Assembly (NCBI GenBank): GCA_016647705.1
Contig: CM028328.1
Coordinates: forward strand, 4,985,311 to 5,049,310
Origin: Eucommia ulmoides
Lineage: Eukaryota > Streptophyta > Magnoliopsida > Garryales > Eucommiaceae
Length of the DNA: 64,000 bases
Direction of reading: 5' to 3'
Made by a program: the position numbers and the translations under genes. Of this stretch, positions 1 to 11,000 are shown piece after piece. Each line of letters begins with the position of its first letter. The stretch's first letter is position 1. The notes under the pieces are model-generated. The model was given only the letters and a program-made list of their open reading frames with translations, was not told where the DNA came from and did not search any database.

Positions 1-408
1 ACTGAGCTCGCTAAACTCTTAATTTAACTGAGCTTTCAAGCTCAACTATCAACTGGGCACATCAGCCCAACACATAACTGAGATTCATTATTCAGTGATG
101 ATTGGAGTTGTTAAGTTTAGGACAATCTACTGGGTTCATCAGCCCGTTCGTTAATTTCCTATACAGTAATTATTTTAGACTGTGTTCTTCTCTGTTTGTT
201 CAATAACTAAGAATAATTGTCTTGCTTTAGTTACTGAAGGAGGACAGACAAGGGTAAAAAACATCAAAAAAGAAGGAAGGTGAAGAGCATCACAAAAGAA
301 AACTCGTTCATATTTATAATATTGATCGGTCGATACAAGTTTTTTTTTTTTTTAAAAAAAAAAAAAACAAAAGAATTTTTTCTTCGTCCGGGGCTGATTT
401 AGGAAAAG

Positions 409-918
409 TCAGACTGACTCTGCAGACATTGGAGAATCCAAGTCATTTGAATCTGAGTCGGAAAGGAAAGACTCATGATCTTCATATTGGTTGAATTTTT
501 GGATCAGATCATGAATCTTAGCCTTCTTCTCCTTATTCTTCTTTAGGAGTACATCTTTTTTTGCTTTCATGGCATTAGCAAAGAGCTTCTGATAATTGAA
601 GTCCGCAGCCAAATCCTTTTTGCCCTTTTCAGCTTCTTTTAAATCATCGTTCGCTTCGAGATAACGCAAGACAGCTAAAAAATGGGTTGATTCCATGGCA
701 GCAAATATGGCAGAAGCCTCCTCCATTGCGCGTAAGCGTGGGTATTCATCTGATGCATTCATGGCTATTTGTATTAGTGTCCGAAATTTATTGCCTAGTT
801 CTATCTCTTTGTTCCTTTCCGTTTGAATTTTTGCATAGGCAGAGAGACTGTTAATCCATGAATTGGAGCCCATGACTGTCAAGTGTTTTTCTTTCTCAAA
901 GAGTTGATGTTTTTGCAA
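409..918 (-). CDS. Hypothetical helical protein, last part of the antisense transcription unit
   Basis: A 169-residue frame, Lys/Glu-rich and largely helical, ending in a Ser/Asp-rich acidic tail (SFLSDSDSNDLDSPMSAESV). I do not recognise a domain. It lies downstream of and in the same direction as the coiled-coil frame, separated by 250 bp, so it could be a last exon or a second small ORF of the retroelement. A second in-frame Met (MGSNSW) could be the start. Confidence 0.35.
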   Translation of the reverse strand: MQKHQLFEKEKHLTVMGSNSWINSLSAYAKIQTERNKEIELGNKFRTLIQIAMNASDEYPRLRAMEEASAIFAAMESTHFLAVLRYLEANDDLKEAEKGKKDLAADFNYQKLFANAMKAKKDVLLKKNKEKKAKIHDLIQKFNQYEDHESFLSDSDSNDLDSPMSAESV

Positions 919-1171
919 GAAAGGATCTCTTGATGATCTGAAGGTTTAAAGGAGTTTATTTAAAGGAGTAAAGAAGATAGATGAAGTGTTAAAAAAGGTG
1001 TACATTAAATAAAGAAGTGACATGCGTTGATAAAAACAAGTCATAATTATTACAAAAAATTCTTGAAAACTGTAACGACGGTGGCTGTTTAGTTACAAGT
1101 CATAATGAATAAAGTAATTGTCATTACAAGTTCCAAGAATGAGATCAACAGTGAGAAGCTCAGCTAAGGTT

Positions 1172-1917
1172 TCAGCCGATGTTCTTAGAATCATCAGCCT
1201 GTGCTGAATTCTTTATTGGTACTTCGGCTGCTGAACTGGGTTCTGGTTGCTCTTCTACTACTTCTTCTGTTTCTTCATCAAGTTCCAAGAAGGAGAGATC
1301 GACATCAGGAAACTCTTCCAACACTAGATTCTGGTAGAGAGTAAAGCCGACCTTCTGGAGTATTTTTTTTATTCTTTTTTGAAGGCTGACCATAGATCAT
1401 TAATTTCTTTGGTATTTTTCTCCTTTGTGGTCAGCAGTTTAACAGATAATTGTTCCTTTTCAGCCCGAAGCGTTTGAAGAGCGATCTCATCTTCTTGAGA
1501 CTTGTCATGACATTTTTGAAGGGCAGCATCTTTTTCTTTGATTTTAGCATCCTTCTGGTCAATTATTAAGTGGGCTGAGACAAGTGCTTCTGAAAGATTG
1601 TTGGATTCTTCTCTAAGAGAAATGCACTCTTCTCTGATTGAGGTAATTGTTGTTCTCAGATCCCTGTTCTCAGAACAGAAAAACGCATTACTCTTTTGGA
1701 GAGCTTCTCTTTGTTCATTGGCGGACTGAAGTTCGACCTTAAACTGTTCTTGGGAAGATCTGGATAAGGAAAGATCCGTAGCAACCTTCAATTTTTCAAC
1801 TTCCAGTTCTTGAACCTTTGCCTCAACCTTGCTGAGTTCAGTCGTCTGATGCATTAATTGTGCATCCAATTCATTGTCATCCTTAGCGCAATTGACCAGA
1901 GCAGATGACATGTGCAT
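1172..1917 (-). pseudogene. Antisense ORF, coiled-coil C-terminal part with frameshift
   Basis: The minus-strand frame 1917-1369 encodes 182 residues, almost all heptad-like coiled coil (ELSKVEAKVQELEVEKLKV and similar). It stops at 1369 in an A-rich run. The overlapping frame 1393-1172 gives 73 more residues, acidic (ELDEETEEVVEEQPEP). The two frames join naturally at the A-run near 1370-1390, so a one-base slip probably split one protein. Long coiled coils after the gypsy-type transposon domain are usual in this protein group. No catalytic motif is seen. Confidence 0.5.
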
Positions 1918-2078
1918 ACACTATTATAAACAGAATATTAACTAATGAGATCAATTAAGATATTGATTCAGTATTAAAAGGTAATTCAAAACAATGCTAG
2001 TACCTGAAGAAGAACGCATATTACCGATCGAAAAATCTCATGCTTATTTTTTCCCTCCGTTGTTTTTTTGCCTTTCTC

Positions 2079-2762
2079 CTATGATTGCTCATACAGAAAT
2101 TTAATTGCATCATAAAATATAGCATGCTTACCTGTGACAAAAAGGCCCACTTCGTTAATCAGTTGACACATTTGACGTTTAGTCATCCCTCGACCACTGG
2201 CAGTTCTTTGGTTGATAGAAGGAGCTGGAGAGGGTTGATGACTAGCCAAAGGAAGATCAGCAGTAGAAAGATCAGCAGTATGAGAATCGGCAATGGGAGG
2301 ATCAGCGGTTGGAACATCAGGAGACTGAGACAGCGACGCTGACCTGGAAGTAGCAGCTGGCTCATTATGAGTTGGTTTCATTGATTGGAGCTGGGGTTGG
2401 AATTGTGACAGGAATAGCACCTCGTCTGCGAATAATTAGAGGTTGAAAATCTTCATCTAATATTGTTGCTTTAGTTGCGCTTGGAGGATTGGCATAGTGA
2501 ACACCTGAGCTTCCAGAGGTGTTGTAAGGAGGTTGATTTGATACTTGATCATTATTCTTGACAAGTCTTTTTTCGGGCCTTGTTCATTTATGGGTTTTGA
2601 TATGAGGTTCAGCTAATTCTTGCATCCATGTGGGATTCATTGCTGGTCTGATGAACTGCTGATATGTTAGTTCTTTGTAGAAGAGTTCTTCGGGAATTAG
2701 AATCTTTTCTAAGCTCTCCTTAACTCTTGGAGTCAGTCCAAGTTTCCAACGAGTGCTATCAC
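2079..2762 (-). pseudogene. Antisense ORF, middle exon (Pro/Ser/Asp-rich linker)
   Basis: After the putative acceptor at 2763-2764 the frame reads DSTRWKLGLTPRVKESLEKI and continues to about 2560, where a stop and a frame change occur. The 113-residue frame 2420-2079 follows, with a low-complexity ADPPIADSHTADLSTADLP region and a final GLFVTGKHAIFYDAIKFLYE segment. This order (domain, linker, coiled coil) fits one broken gene with the neighbouring frames. Function unknown. Confidence 0.45.
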
Positions 2763-2848
2763 CTGCATTTGATGAATCAGAAGATATAAGTATAAATTGG
2801 CCTCAATAGAGTTTTGAAAAAGAAATAAACTATTGTGTATTTTATTAC

Positions 2849-3434
2849 TTGGAGAGCCGAAGCGTCTTGGCACCATAGAAGGCTATCATATTTCTTCAAG
2901 GGAGAATTCCTAATCTCCGGAAAAGAAGAGGAATCATGGTTGCCAGTCCTTGACCTTAATTGGAAGGTCTACAAGAAATGCAAATTTCTTGGGAATTGAA
3001 AGGTAATACCTATCTATTTTGGCGAGGTATTTTACATGGCTGATGTTTCTGATTGTATCAACAGTAAGGGGTACATTATTTTGTCTAGCTAGAGCTATGG
3101 CTCCCATTATATGACGAAAACTATTTGGGGTTATTTGCGATAGTGTAATTTCCATCTGACGAAATAAATATCGGAGGAACGGGGAGAAAGGGAGAGTGAG
3201 ACCATATTCAAACATCCACAGATAAAGACAAATTTCATTTTCTCTAGTATTTTGAGGACGCTCGTCTTCAGATGGAACCCTAATTGAAATAAAAGAAAGA
3301 ATGTTATATTGTGCCCTAAATGTAGATAGCCATTCTATGTGAAACTTACTGGTTCCTAGGTCTATATTCGGGCTAGAATGTGAATGAGTTTGAGCAGTTG
3401 TTTCTATGGAGTTCACTGACTGATCTGATGCCAT
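2849..3434 (-). pseudogene. Antisense ORF, first exon: putative gypsy-type transposon domain
   Basis: The minus-strand frame opens at 3434 (MASDQSVNSI...) and reads 166 residues to a TGA at 2934. It then continues in the same frame through further stops to about 2849, where a GT donor could splice to an AG acceptor at 2763-2764. The stretch LTLPFSPFLRYLFRQ and the following SQITPNSFRHIMGAI match my memory of the 'putative gypsy type transposon' domain (PF04195). This domain is common in accessory genes of plant Tat-lineage elements and in domesticated relatives. Two early stops fall where Trp would fit (TGG to TGA or TAG), so it is probably decayed. It lies antisense upstream of a + strand LTR that ends at 4222, the position known for antisense ORFs of Tat elements. 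Confidence 0.6.
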
Positions 3435-3761
3435 CTTCCATAATAACTAGCAATCCAGACTGCTAAGGGGAATGTTGAAGGTATGAAAGGAGGAACTTAC
3501 TCGGAAATAGTGATCTTTCGTTTCTCTTCGTCTGAATTGTCGCGAAAGTTAGGAGAGCAACTGATACGTATAAAACCCTCATGCCACCTAATCTAAATAT
3601 AAACCCCAAACGGGTCGGGTTTGACCTCTTGGGTTCCAATCTGAAGTCAAGTGAACCCATTTACCTAATGGGCTAAGACAGTATAAGTTGATTTCTCTTA
3701 TACTTTGTATGGGTTGTCATTTTATAAGGCCCATATTTGGGTGTACATAGACCTAATATGC

Positions 3762-4222
3762 TGATGGCCCCAAATAGGAAAGCAGTCTTTCCCCTATCTA
3801 AGTGGTGTAGGCCCACAATTATAAGTCATAGACTTTATCCGAATTGACTGTAGCAGCCCATGATAAATGAAAGTTGTTACAGATATTCATCATTTCCTAA
3901 TTGACTGTAACAGTCTATAATTAATGGAATATGTTACAAATATTTTCGGTAATTATGGAGGTAATAGTGGTGATATATAACAGCGTTATTTCTTGATAGT
4001 AGGATCATCACCCTATAAAAAGGGATAGAAGGTAACTGATTTACTATTCGGAACTTAGCCTGCATTTATTCTGATCATATTCAGATTAACTTATTCTGAA
4101 ACCGGAAGTTTTTTTGCCGACACCATACCGGTGTCTTTCATTAGAACTAAGGTTTTGCAGGTCTCAGAGAAAGATTGTTGGATTTCTGGATTACACATGC
4201 TAGAGATTTTTTGGCAATATCA
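3762..4222 (+). mobile_element. 3' LTR of a Tat-like gypsy element (left edge element)
   Basis: The end TTTTTTGGCAATATCA at 4222 matches the ends of the LTRs at 7306, 31361 and 42001, and the hairpin GACACC-N5-GGTGTC (4119-4135) is shared by all four. A TATA-like CCTATAAAAAGGG lies near 4012. The start at TGATGG (3762) is a guess from similarity to the other LTR starts. No primer binding site follows 4222, so this is a 3' or solo LTR; the antisense gene to its left favours a 3' LTR. Confidence 0.55.
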
Positions 4223-4228
4223 AATAGT

Positions 4229-5020
4229 ATTAGCGAATATTTACAAGTGGGATGGCAGTGAATGCTTACAGTGCATAGAGATAGTGATAGGAGTGTTCGG
4301 TGAATATTTACACGCGTCATTTGAATATACACCACAAACACTAAGATTCTTGCTTCCACTTGTTTCGACAAACAAATAAACAAAAACTCTACCATTTATA
4401 GCAATGTAGGATTTCACCAGCCCCACCTACCTAACTTATATATATATATGTGTGTGTGTGTGTGTAAAGAAATAAAATATGCGGTCGATATTGATAATAT
4501 AACGATAGACATTTGGATATTGATAATATGTGGTCGACATTTGAATATACACTACAAACACCAAGATTCTTGCTTCCACTTGTTTCATCAGACAAATAAA
4601 CAAAAAACTTTAATTTCACCAGCCCCACCTACCTAACTTAATATAATATATATATTTGGTGCACCATGGAGAAGTCTTCAATGGATGTCCTCATTTTCTT
4701 CTTTTTTTTCGGTTGCCTCACCCAATAATTTTTTTTTTTTTAAATTCAAACCACTGATCTGATCTTACAGAGACTCCTAAACTATTTTACCACAAGTATG
4801 CTACTTGAACTATACCTTGTTGATAGTCTTTAACGGATGTCCAAAAATGTGGTGTCGGCTAAATATTTTATTTTAATAAATTATTATTTTTTATTTATTT
4901 ATAATTTAATAAAATTTATATATTATTTATTTAAATAAAAAAAACAGTACTATAATTTTCATTTAATTAAAATTTAAAATTATATTTTACTCCAATTACA
5001 CGAAAACATATTCGAACCAA
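4229..5020 (+). repeat. Copy of the segment that lies upstream of the terpene synthase
   Basis: Several blocks match 10130-10745 in the same order: GTGATAG-type repeats with GAATATTTAC; CCCACCTA plus a TA run plus AAATATGYGGTCGATATTGA; GGATGTCCAAAA...TGGTGTCGGC; then AT-rich sequence through TATATTTTACTC. Similarity fades after about 5020 and 10745. The TPS ATG follows 250 bp beyond the second copy; nothing TPS-like follows this one. Confidence 0.6.
4319..4642 (+). repeat. Direct duplication (~100-bp blocks) around a TA/TG microsatellite
   Basis: 4319-4440 and 4541-4642 share GAATATACAC-ACAAACAC-AAGATTCTTGC, then CTTCCACTTGTTTC, then TTTCACCAGCCCCACCTACC in the same order. Between them lie (TA)n/(TG)n at about 4440-4466 and the AAATATGCGGTCGATATTGA block. 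Confidence 0.75.
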
Positions 5021-6895
5021 GTTTTTAATTTTTTACAATTAAATACTAAAATATAATAACTTAAAAATTAATTGATTAAAAAATAATCTAATTTGTGAAT
5101 TGAATCCCTCGACGTGGCCATGTCACGTTGAGGGAAAACACGTGGCCAAGGCCCTGGTGTTAACTCGGTGATACTCGAAAATACCTTCATCAATTAGTTT
5201 TTCTATTAATTGTTAATTAGCAATAACACAATTTATTATTTTTGTATGTATAAATTCGAAAATAAAAAAAATGTTGAAAAAAGAGAAAAAAAAAATGACG
5301 AAAAAAAAGAATAAAAATTGGACTAAAATTTTTGTGACCCGCGAATCCACCCGACCCGTGACCAGGGTAACATTACATTCATGATCAATTTTGGACAACT
5401 AAGACTGAACCTTATACTCAAAATAAAAGGCACATTCAATATTGGCAATTATGTTAAAAAAGGTAACATTATATTAAAAGTAAAAAAGCACATTCAATGT
5501 TGGTAAATATGGGAATTAAAAGAGCATTTAGGCAGGAACCGTTACATGGATGGACAAATGGCCCATCAATGGCATTTGATAGGAATCAATGATATTAAGC
5601 TTGTCTTGAAAAATGATTAGTCAAGATACGAGTAAACTGGTCCGGATAACACATTACTGTAAAACTAAAAAAAAAAAAAAAGGGATTTTTTCCGGCAATA
5701 GAAAGGGGGATATTTTTTCAATACATATTTTTTATTCTTTTTTCGGGATCATCGCCTTTCTTCTCATTTTTTTTTCTTTTTATTTTTCCTTTTTGTCGAA
5801 TTTCTTTGGGAGATTCTTCAATTCTTCTCTTTTTTTTTTTTTTTCTTTTTTTTTTTTCCTTTTTGTCGAATTTCTTTGGGAGATTCTTCAATTGAACTCT
5901 TGTTGAACATGATCTTGTGGGAAGTACAAACTCCATGGAAGACTAAGATCCCAAAATCTGATTAGATTGTATTCGTTTAGATTTTCTTAATGTAATTTCT
6001 ATTTCTTGTGCTATTTTACATGTGTATCAAGTTGTATAACAAGAGATGCATGTTTTACATTGTTTATGAAACCAATTCTTATTTTTATCATTTTTTATAC
6101 GCGTGAATTTTTGGTACTTTAAGTTAGATCTAATATTTGTGGTTTAGATCTAACCGATATATAACCCGTTTTGATTAGAATCGATATAGTTTAATACGAT
6201 GGATTATACTAAGTGATTGATTCACCGTAAATTAGTAGGAATCAAATTTTGAAGATAATCCTTACTGATTAAACGGTCGATTAATTAATATATTTAATAG
6301 GATAGACTATGTTTAGGGATTGGATAATTGTAGACTCGGAATCGAATCCTGAAGATAACCCATGTCGATTAAATAGTCAAACTTTCATTGTAATTTGCCT
6401 TGTAATTCAATTACTTTTCTATACACAAAATCAAAATAGATAAACATGTAAAATGCATTAGGATAATCGAAACATAAATATATGCCTCCAACTCGGTCAT
6501 TTATCATTTCGTATTTTAATTTAATTATTTTTCTATATTTTCATTATTAAAACCCAAAAACCAAATATATTAAACTGAACCAAAAAACAAGATAAATTTA
6601 ATAATTACAATCCAATCCCTGTGATTTGATGCTCGTATTTCAGTTCTATATTACAAAGTTTTGCACTTAAATACGAGTATTAAATTTGAGTGATCAGGTG
6701 GTAGTAAAAATCAAAACCGTAAGAACAATATTAGCAACAACTAGTGGCCGAATTTCGGCTATAGTGTATGCTTCCTATTTTTAAACTGTCCAAGGTTAAA
6801 ACCCCAGATTTTTTTTTTGTTTAAATATTGAACTTTGACCCTCGAACTTCTAAATAGTTCAACATTATTACTCATTTTTTTAAAAAAAAAATGCA
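5021..6895. other. AT-rich intergenic DNA without a convincing gene
   Basis: Long A/T runs dominate. 5104-5132 holds an imperfect inverted repeat (CCTCGACGTG/CACGTTGAGG) next to a G-box-like CACGTG near 5150. 5789-5895 holds a tandem duplication of a ~70-bp T-rich unit containing TTTGTCGAATTTCTTTGGG. Frames here are low complexity and are not taken as genes. Confidence 0.5.
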
Positions 6896-7306
6896 TGATA
6901 AGGAGGCCCAATCATTGGTAATTAAAAACCCACAATGGAAAGGCCAAGAAGACATACGCCCAAGAAATCCCACGACCCCCACGTCATGAGGAGAATCTCA
7001 ACAGATTAACTGATTGTGGGTGAGATCATCACCAGATTCCATGCAATTAGGAGAGGATCGTGGAGAGGGCGACCTCACCAACATAATCGCACAAATAAAG
7101 AAGTCTATATAAAGGGAATGTGTCAACATATTATTTTATGATTCAAATATTTGATCTCTCACCCAAAAAATAAACTAACTTATTCTCATGCTGAAGGTTC
7201 TTTGGCCGACACTACACTGGTGTCCCTTGGAGCTAATTAGTTTTGCAGGTTGAAGAAGAAGGATATGAAGGTTTTTAGCACGTGCTAGGGATTTTTGACA
7301 ACATCA
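6896..7306 (+). mobile_element. Solo LTR, Tat-like gypsy family
   Basis: Starts TGATAAGGAGGCCC and ends GATTTTTGACAACATCA, like the LTR ends at 31361 and 42001. It contains a TATA-like CTATATAAAGGG near 7107 and the hairpin GACACT-N5-GGTGTC at 7208-7224. No internal sequence or primer site flanks it. Flanks ATGCA and TATGT do not form a clear 5-bp duplication, so the exact ends are uncertain. Confidence 0.6.
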
Positions 7307-7699
7307 TATGTGACCCATGAGTTTTATATCAAAAGCAGAATTGTAGAGTAATTAATTTTAACGATATTATTGGAAACAAGGAAGATCAATTGATAACTTT
7401 CATATTGTAATCTCCTAAAGAAAATGTTTATATTGACATTTTTGTTTTTTATTTTATACATCGTGTAAGAAGAAAATACCAAGGGCTAGTCATGGAAGCG
7501 GTGGTGATAGGCGGTTGTTGTAGTGATTATGGTGATTATAAATGTTTGCTATTGCAATGAATGTTTGTTGTGGCAGTAATTGTGGTAAGTGGTGGTTGTG
7601 GTGTTATTGATTTTTGATGTGGTGATAGTGGTGCTTGGTGGTGATGATGAATATTTGTTGTGTCTTTTGGAATAAATTTTACTCTTTTTTTTTTTTTTC

Positions 7700-7705
<6 letters not shown>

Positions 7706-7731
<26 letters not shown>
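7706..7731. repeat. (TA)n microsatellite
   Basis: Thirteen TA units preceded by a T run. The neighbouring 7490-7670 is rich in GTGGTGAT-type triplet repeats. Confidence 0.9.
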
Positions 7732-7819
7732 GCTTTCAACTGATTTACCAAAGTAAATGTGTTGAATTGATTTAGTTGATTTGAATTTATAGTTCATTTG
7801 GTTGAGAACAGATCGAGTT

Positions 7820-8660
7820 GATGTTACATTCAACATCCACAAAATATTCTAGTGTGTCGTGGAACACATGTGGAAAATAAGAAGATGTTACATTCAATAT
7901 GTTAAGAAATACAATTTCAAGTGTGAACACAAGTCGTGTTACATTCAACATGTTAATAGACACAAAATATGAGTTTTGGGAAAATATTTTGGTGCATCGC
8001 GTAACATGTGTGAAAAATAAGAAGATGTTACATTCAACATGTTAACAAATACAAATTCAGGTGTGAACATAGACCATGTTATGTTCAACACGTTAATAGA
8101 CGCAAAAAAATGGCTGTTTGGGAAAATATTATGGTCCACTGCGGAACATATGTGGAAAATAAGAAGATGTTACATTCAATATGTTAAGATATACAATTTC
8201 AAGTGTGAATACAAGCCGTGTTACATTCAACACATTAATAGACACAAAAAAATGAGGTTTGAAAAAATATTCTGGTGCATCGCGGAACATGTGTGAAAAA
8301 TAAGAAGACGTTACATTCAACATGTTAACAAATACAAATTCAGATGTGAATACAGATTGTGTTACATTCAACACATTAATAGATGCAAAAAATGGCAGTT
8401 TGAAAAAATATTCTGGTGCATCGCGGAACATGTGTGGAAAATAAGAAAATGTTACATTCAACATATTAATAAATACAAATTTAGGTGTGAACACAAGCCG
8501 TGTTACATTCAACACGTTAATAGACACAAAAAAGGCGGTTTGGGGAAATATTCTGGTGCATCGCGAATCATGAATAGAAAATAAAAATATGTTACATTCA
8601 ACATGTTAGCAAAAACAAATTCAGGTGTAAACAAGCCGTGTTATATTCAACATCTTAATG
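7820..8660 (+). repeat. ~141-bp tandem array, about six units
   Basis: GAAGATGTTACATTCAA recurs at about 7881, 8022, 8162, 8305, 8447 and 8588, a period of 140-143 bp. Each unit has two TTACATTCAACA cores and a GCATCGCGGAACATGTGTG block. Because 141 is divisible by three, long open frames appear on both strands, but they only reflect the repeat. Confidence 0.85.
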
Positions 8661-10129
8661 AAAGTAAAATCGTTCAAGAATGGCAAAAGTCCTAATCGGT
8701 GCATTGTAAAACGAATGGGCTTGTTCGGTAATTTCCGCCTCATTTTGGGAGTCATTAGTGCACGCCCCAAAATTTTTTTAGAAAACTTCGATATACACTA
8801 TGAATTTTGGAGCCCGTACCAAATCACCATTTTTAAGTAACTAGACTCAATTTGAAGAAATGAAGTCAAATGGGCCATAGGCCCCAAAAAATCTTCCACA
8901 AAACACTACCTATAAATAAAAAATTTATAGCTGTTGGACGTCTCTCTCTCTCTATCTATCTTTCTCTCTCTCTCGAGGCTCCACCAACATCACCGGTCAC
9001 CACGCTGAGTCACAACCATCGACGAACATCAACACCGTTGTGTCACTATCACGTAGTGTCATCATCAATACTATAACCACCGCTCTGAACCAGATTTAGT
9101 TTGGATCTGGGCCTCAAAATTTTAACCACTGCACCACTACCAACCTTGTGTCACCATCGCGTGGTGCCATCATCAACAACCTATCAGTTGCACACCAACC
9201 AAATCTGGCCAAATCTGGTTCGGATTGGCCAAATCACCGAACCACTGTGCCGCCGCCAAACAACCAGACTGAACACCGCGCAATCACCCACCTCCATCAT
9301 CTCATGCTTGAACGCTTACGAAATTCTCACGTAAGTCCCACATGCGGAAGCAACTTGTGTTTTAATCCCACCTATTTTAAAAAAGGCAGCAGTCCACCGC
9401 ATGCGTTTGTAGACGGGCAATTACATCTAACAATTTTGTGTGTAAATTTTTATTAGATGTTACAAATATGTATTTTATAGCATGTAATTAATTTGTATAT
9501 AAAATTTTGTTAGATGTAATAACAATCACACAAAAATATTTGTAATTAGTATATGTAACTAAATGTACACAAATACATATAACTAATATTAAACTAATTT
9601 ATATGTCTAATATTCGTTTGCTGTTACAAATATTTCACAGATATATGTAATTGTAACATGCGATTAATATTATATAAGTACATGTATTAAAAAATACACA
9701 GATATATGTAAAAATATAGCAATTATTAAATTGTAACTAATATTCATTATATGTAACTAATACTTACTATAAACCGAATTTACTCACCAAGTTCTCCCTA
9801 CAATCCCTTCAGCGTCTCTACAATCCCTGCAATGCGGAACTAAAACTCAAGCGAAATCCAACTTAAGGGACTAAATCAAAACTTATATATTAGGGAAGAC
9901 TTTTTTAAAATTATATCTGTTTTTTGGAACTTCTAACCGATTAACGCCATATAAAATTGTCTAGATGTGAACTTTTAATGTTGTAAATTTGTAGTTTTAA
10001 TTTCGTTTTCAATTATTTTATTCATGTTTTTGCTATTTAACTTTCTAAATCTATTTTGGTCTATGTAAAAATAAAATATCATATATTTAATGTTTTTAAT
10101 TGTATAATTTCAATATTTGATGTAATCGA
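8661..10129. other. Intergenic, no gene seen
   Basis: Contains (CT)n at 8940-8973, a twice-repeated TTGTGTCAC-ATC-CGT-GTG block at 9028-9180, and AT-rich DNA with repeated ATGTAACTAAT from 9450 to 9780. The open frames (77 and 102 residues) show no domain. Confidence 0.4.
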
Positions 10130-10760
10130 GTTGGTGACGGCGATGATAATGAATATTTACTATAGTGGTAGCGGTGATGACGAATATTTACTATTTGTTG
10201 TGATGAGTGACGATGGTGATAATGAATATTTATAATGGTAGTAGCGGTGATAGCAAATATTTACTATTTGCTATGATGGAGTTGGTGATGACAGTGATAG
10301 TGAATATATATTTACTATTGTAGTAGCGGTGATAATGAATTTTAATTTACTGTACGTGGTTATGGGACGATAGTGAATGTTGACCATGCATAATTGAGAC
10401 GGGGATAGGATCCACCCACCTATATATATATATATATATTGATAAAAATAAATAAATAAATAAATAAAAAGAAGAAATGAAATATGTGGTCGATATTGAT
10501 AATGACAGACACAGATAGATTGAAAAATGCAGGCTCAAGGGATGTCCAAAATTATGGTGTCGGCAGTTCGGTTGTCTAAATATTTTATTTTTAAAAATTA
10601 TTATTTTTTATATTTTTATTTGTTTATAATTTAATAAAATTATATACTATTTAGTTGAATAAAAAAGCATAACTGTTGATTAAATTTAATTAAAATTTAA
10701 AATTATATTTTACTCTAATTACTTGAAAACATGCAAATTCAAACTAATATTTTATATCTA
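10130..10760 (+). repeat. Repetitive segment upstream of the terpene synthase
   Basis: 10130-10350 holds four loose copies of a GGTGATGA...GAATATTTACTAT unit (50-70 bp). 10420-10470 holds (TA)n and (AAAT)n tracts. 10470-10745 matches 4470-5020. The segment ends about 240 bp before the TPS ATG. Confidence 0.6.
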
Positions 10761-10891
10761 GTTATATTTATTAATAAATCAGGATTTTTTATAGGACTTT
10801 ATTTTTTTAATGGAGGGTCGGGATTGACTTGGATGGATCGATGACTGAGACGAGTAAATCAAAAACTAGCTCATGCAACTTAATTGTTTTA

Positions 10892-10899
10892 ATATAAAT
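10892..10899 (+). promoter_or_regulatory. TATA-box candidate of the terpene synthase
   Basis: The sequence ATATAAAT lies about 100 bp before the ATG at 11001, a normal distance for a plant TATA box with a short 5' leader. The upstream 700 bp (10130-10760) is repetitive and related to 4229-5020. Promoter activity is inferred from position only. Confidence 0.4.
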
Positions 10900-11000
10900 A
10901 ACGTAGCAAAGGTGATTGTTTCACACCACAGCCTACTTCGAAAAATTTAAAGGTTATTTACAGTAACCAGCCTTCCAAGACCAAAAAACAGAAACTAAAA

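Noticed and set aside
4666..4728. Short frame MEKSSMDVLIFFFFFGCLTQ resembling a signal peptide
   Set aside because: Only 20 codons, followed by a stop and AT-rich DNA with no continuing frame; hydrophobicity comes from a T run.
5613..5936. Phe/Lys-rich 97- and 72-residue frames
   Set aside because: They are translations of T/A runs and a duplicated T-rich unit.
8039..8584. Open frames of 75-132 residues on both strands of the 141-bp array
   Set aside because: The unit length is a multiple of three, so open frames repeat on both strands. No start context, domain or codon bias supports a gene.
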